A stretch of DNA of 16,101 nt from an uncultured Kiritimatiellota bacterium. Lineage in GTDB: Bacteria > Verrucomicrobiota > Kiritimatiellia > RFP12 > UBA1067. Numbering within the stretch: position 1 is the first letter of the stretch; the number at the start of each line of letters is the position of its first letter. The notes under the pieces were generated by a model. It searched no databases. It saw only the letters and a list, made by a program, of their open reading frames with translations, and had not been told where the DNA came from. This document shows, piece by piece, positions 13,905 through 16,101 of this stretch. Where the stretch lies: positions 1-16,101 of the forward strand of contig CAKURH010000086.1 of NCBI GenBank assembly GCA_934675625.1, in the 5' to 3' direction. The position numbers and the translations under genes are program-made.

Positions 13905-14953
13905 AGAGGATACGGGCCGTGTCGCTGTTCTGCGGCGCGGGAGGCATGGACCTTGGATTCGCGAAAGCCGGATTTGACATCGTGTGGGCGAACGACTTCA
14001 ACCGAGTCGCGTGCGAGACGCATGCGCTGAACTTCAGGCGGACGGAGGTCTGCTGCGGGTCGGTCATGGATTTCGATTACCGCAGGGACATTCCCGATTG
14101 CGAGCTGGTGTTCGGCGGCCCGCCTTGCCAGGGCTTCTCGGTCGCAGGGAAGATGGATCCGAACGACCCGCGCAGCAAGCTCGTCTTCGAGTTCCAGAAA
14201 GTGGTCGCGGCCAAGCGGCCAAGGTATTTCGTGATGGAGAATGTCGCGGCACTCGGTCGGTTGGGGAAGTTCGCCGCCGTGAGGAACGCCCTGATGGCCG
14301 GGTACGCCCGGCTTGGCTATCAGGTTGGCTTCCGCATTCTGGACAGTCAGGAGTACGGGACGCCTCAACGCCGCGAGCGGATGATCATGATCGGGACGCT
14401 TGAGCCTGTCGGAAATATCCCGTTCCCGAAGCCGTCAAGGGAACGGATTCCGTCTCGCACTGTCCTCTCGCGCCTTGACCCTCCGGGACGGGGCAACAAC
14501 CAAGGTGTCTGCTCGGCGCGCATCACGATGGCGGGACGCCCCGTCTTGCGGGCCTCTCCGTATGCCGGAATGCTTTTCAACGGGATGGGGCGCCCGATTG
14601 ACCTCGACCGTCCCTGCCAGACGCTGCCGGCATCCATGGGCGGCAACAAGACGCCGTTTTTCGACACGCACCTCCTAGAGGATGCCGACGCGCCGAACTG
14701 GCTCTTGGCGACGCATGCGGCATTGGTTGCCGGAGCCGACCCGAAAACGTTCGCCGTCCCACCGCATTTCCGTCGCATCACGGTTTCGGAAGCGGCCGCG
14801 CTTCAGGGCTTCCCTCCGGATTTCGCGTTCTGTGGCTCTCGCTGTGACCAGTACCGCCAGATCGGCAATTCCGTTCCGCCGCCGTTTGCCGAGCGAATCG
14901 CGAAAGCCGTCAGGGCGCAGATGCTCGCCGCCGCAGACAAAAAGATGATATAA
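13901..14953 (+). CDS. DNA (cytosine-5) methyltransferase of the type II system
   Basis: 350 aa with all major C5-MTase motifs in order: I SLFCGAGGMDLGF (8-20), IV FGGPPCQGFSVAGK with catalytic Cys76, VI VMENVAAL (111-118), VIII QEYGTPQRRERMIMIG (150-165), a target-recognition region (about 170-285), IX RRITVSEAAALQGFPPDF (291-308) and X QIGNSVPPPFAERIAKA (320-336). Transfers methyl from SAM to C5 of cytosine to protect host DNA from the adjacent endonuclease. A GGAGG (13887-13891) lies 9 nt before ATG, and the ATG overlaps the endonuclease stop, so expression is coupled. No C (controller) protein gene is seen. The stop TAA lies inside the next gene's TATAAT. Confidence 0.95.
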   Translation: MKRIRAVSLFCGAGGMDLGFAKAGFDIVWANDFNRVACETHALNFRRTEVCCGSVMDFDYRRDIPDCELVFGGPPCQGFSVAGKMDPNDPRSKLVFEFQKVVAAKRPRYFVMENVAALGRLGKFAAVRNALMAGYARLGYQVGFRILDSQEYGTPQRRERMIMIGTLEPVGNIPFPKPSRERIPSRTVLSRLDPPGRGNNQGVCSARITMAGRPVLRASPYAGMLFNGMGRPIDLDRPCQTLPASMGGNKTPFFDTHLLEDADAPNWLLATHAALVAGADPKTFAVPPHFRRITVSEAAALQGFPPDFAFCGSRCDQYRQIGNSVPPPFAERIAKAVRAQMLAAADKKMI

Positions 14954-14954
14954 T
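14946..14954 (+). promoter_or_regulatory. Extended -10 (TGATATAAT) overlapping the methyltransferase stop
   Basis: TGA plus a perfect TATAAT, with the methyltransferase stop codon TAA (14951-14953) inside the box. It ends 6 nt before the ATG at 14961, so the transcript should begin at or next to the start codon (leaderless). Confidence 0.65.
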
Positions 14955-14960
14955 CCTCTC

Positions 14961-15440
14961 ATGAAAGTTTCTGCGGCCCTCTTTCTCATTCCGCTGACGG
15001 CGCTTGGCGTTGTCGTCCCGCCGTTGCCGTTCGACGCCTCCGCCCTTTCGGAGGCAACCACGAACATTCCCTTCTCAGTCAATTTTGAGGCGATGAGCCG
15101 CATCGAGTTCAAACTTGTGCTTGACGCCTCGCCGACGAATTTCGTCGAGGTGGCAATCGGGACGGACGCGAACGGGGACGGCGTTCTCGGACTTGACGAG
15201 GACGAGCGGGCCTTTGGCTTTGACTGCGGCAGGTGGTTCGGCTGCGCGGCAGCGGCCGACAGCCAGACGGACGAGGACGCACCGACAGTCGGACAGACGG
15301 AGAGGACGTTTGTTCTGAAACGTCCGAAGATGGACGAGGCGTGGGATCTCGTCCGCGTCACGCGGCGGGGAGCCGCCAAGGCCGACGAGGTCGTTGTTGT
15401 CGAGGGCAAGCGTCCGGGCGTCGTCATGGAAATTCGGTGA
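14961..15440 (+). CDS. Exported protein of unknown function with an EF-hand-like loop
   Basis: 159 aa. The N-terminus MKVSAALFLIPLTALGVVVPPLPF is a signal peptide with a Pro-rich junction. The mature part is beta-rich (SRIEFKLVLDASPTNFVEVAIG) and contains DANGDGVLGLDE (69-80), which fits the calcium-loop spacing D-x-N-x-DG-x-L-x-x-x-E. A second half (RTFVLKRPKMDEAWDLVRVTRRG, ending VVMEIR) suggests a compact beta domain. I do not recognise the family. The stop overlaps the next start as TGATG, so the two products are probably made together and may interact at the cell envelope. It starts from its own leaderless-type promoter and is not obviously part of the restriction-modification operon. 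Confidence 0.75.
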   Translation: MKVSAALFLIPLTALGVVVPPLPFDASALSEATTNIPFSVNFEAMSRIEFKLVLDASPTNFVEVAIGTDANGDGVLGLDEDERAFGFDCGRWFGCAAAADSQTDEDAPTVGQTERTFVLKRPKMDEAWDLVRVTRRGAAKADEVVVVEGKRPGVVMEIR

Positions 15441-16101
15441 TGGTCGCACCTGTCTTTCGAGAGTCGGCTTTCGTGTGGCTTTGCGTGGCGCTCACGGGCG
15501 GATGCCTCGCCGTGGCGGTTGCCGTGTGGGCAAGGAAGTTCTTGCGCGAAGTGTCGGAGCAGTTCATCAGGCTGTCGCCGTCCGCCAAGGCCGTGCTGGC
15601 GGCGGCGGTCGTCGTCGCGACGGTCTTCGCGCAGAAGCCGACGAACGTGTCCACGAACCAACACGAATCAGCACGGATTGAAGAGGTCGTGTCTGCGACG
15701 CCTACTGAGGAGCCTGCATATCCCCCTGCGAAGCAGCCCGAAGGGGCCGCTAGGCGGGGTGCGCTGAACACGGAGGAAACGGAGGGAGGAAGACACGGAG
15801 CAGGTTTTGAGGGTGATGTCTCAACTGTCGCGTCTACGACACCTACCAACTCTCCGTGCCTCTCAAACTCCGTCACCTCCGTGTTAAGCGAAAGCAATCC
15901 CCCTGTCGTCACATCCAATGACGTCGCGCGCGGCTACCGCCTCGAAACAGTGCGGACGAACGCGGCAATCTCCTACACGCGACCAACGAACGTGCGGCTT
16001 GTCGGCACGTGGCACCTCACCGATGCCTACAGGGGAAGAGCATGGGTGTTGCTGGGGGAGGAAGGAAAAGGGAAGAGGGAAAAAGGAAGAAGTGCGGACG
16101 G
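15440..16101 (+). CDS. Membrane protein of unknown function, 3' end beyond the window
   Basis: An open frame from ATG 15440 (TGATG overlap with the previous stop) to the window edge, 220 codons without a stop. There are two hydrophobic helices (about 11-30 and 50-65), with a short basic segment between them (ARKFLREVSEQFIRLS). A long low-complexity Thr/Ser/Pro/Glu-rich region (66-158) is built from dispersed repeats. A more ordered part follows (DVARGYRLETVRTNAAISYTR, VRLVGTWHLTDAYRGRAWVLLG). The last codons are encoded by a purine-rich run (16054-16092), where the frame may drift out of the original gene. The family is not recognised. Coupling suggests it anchors or works with the exported 159-aa protein. 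Confidence 0.6.
   Translation, partial: MVAPVFRESAFVWLCVALTGGCLAVAVAVWARKFLREVSEQFIRLSPSAKAVLAAAVVVATVFAQKPTNVSTNQHESARIEEVVSATPTEEPAYPPAKQPEGAARRGALNTEETEGGRHGAGFEGDVSTVASTTPTNSPCLSNSVTSVLSESNPPVVTSNDVARGYRLETVRTNAAISYTRPTNVRLVGTWHLTDAYRGRAWVLLGEEGKGKREKGRSAD
15641..15680. repeat. ACGAAC/CACGAA low-complexity repeat in the last ORF
   Basis: A run of related units (ACGAAC, CACGAACC, ACACGAATC, GCACGGATT) just after the second membrane helix. It is of the same general style as the CACGGAG repeats and encodes TNVSTNQHESARI. Confidence 0.5.
15764..15888. repeat. 37-bp inverted repeat of CACGGAG units in the last ORF
   Basis: Arms 15764-15800 and 15852-15888 are the same length and, with the second reverse-complemented, match at 28 of 37 positions by eye (both begin CT-AACACGGAGG and end CACGGAG). 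They are separated by 51 bp. The frame stays open through both arms. Confidence 0.65.
16054..16092. repeat. Purine-only run (GGAAAAGGGAAGAGGG type)
   Basis: An almost pure A/G tract of GGGA/GGAA units at the window edge, a third low-complexity class within the same ORF. It encodes GEEGKGKREKGRS if translated. Confidence 0.5.

Overview
This is a GC-rich bacterial window with a mostly ordinary metabolic left half and an accessory right half. The source looks like a member of the PVC group (Kiritimatiellota, Verrucomicrobiota or Lentisphaerota), but this is tentative. It rests on the Bacteroidetes/PVC-like form of PurF, an abundance of low-complexity dispersed repeats, secreted proteins of unknown family and a secreted GH5 enzyme. 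No 16S gene or other phylogenetic marker is present.

Left half (1-8617): a DMT-family permease on the + strand meets, tail to tail, a minus-strand block. In transcription order that block is an unrecognised 184-aa protein, rfbC (dTDP-4-dehydrorhamnose 3,5-epimerase), purF, an intrinsic terminator, carA, pyrG and glmS. The last four genes are all glutamine amidotransferases. They feed purine, pyrimidine/arginine, CTP and amino-sugar synthesis, so the block looks like a glutamine-nitrogen distribution cluster with a sugar-nucleotide gene attached. carA/pyrG overlap by ATGA, and glmS has a strong Shine-Dalgarno sequence laid over the pyrG stop codon.

Middle (8618-12237): a QueD/PTPS-like protein that lacks the usual active-site Cys and carries a C-terminal zinc ribbon, a PAS-AraC regulator, and a divergent secreted GH5 glycoside hydrolase with a large insertion between its two catalytic glutamates. 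The regulator and the GH5 gene share a 186-bp divergent promoter region, so the regulator probably controls the hydrolase.

Right half (12238-16101): a short signal-peptide ORF that looks truncated, then a roughly 370-bp stretch with an extended -10 promoter and several strong RNA hairpins. After it come a type II restriction endonuclease of likely SacI family and its C5-cytosine methyltransferase (ATGA overlap), then two translationally coupled genes for exported or membrane proteins of unknown function, the second cut by the window edge.

Two threads run across the window. First, transcription units start from TATAAT-type -10 boxes, most of them extended (TGn), placed 6-11 nt before the ATG with no Shine-Dalgarno, which points to leaderless mRNAs. 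Internal operon genes instead carry good Shine-Dalgarno sequences. Second, dispersed palindromes (GGGGACAGGCCCC core) and CACGGAG/GGACGCAGA-type low-complexity repeats lie inside reading frames without breaking them (permease, carA, AraC regulator, last ORF), as Rickettsia palindromic elements do. The strongest candidates for something undescribed are the structured leader or ncRNA before the restriction gene, the in-frame repeat insertions, and the Cys-less QueD relative.
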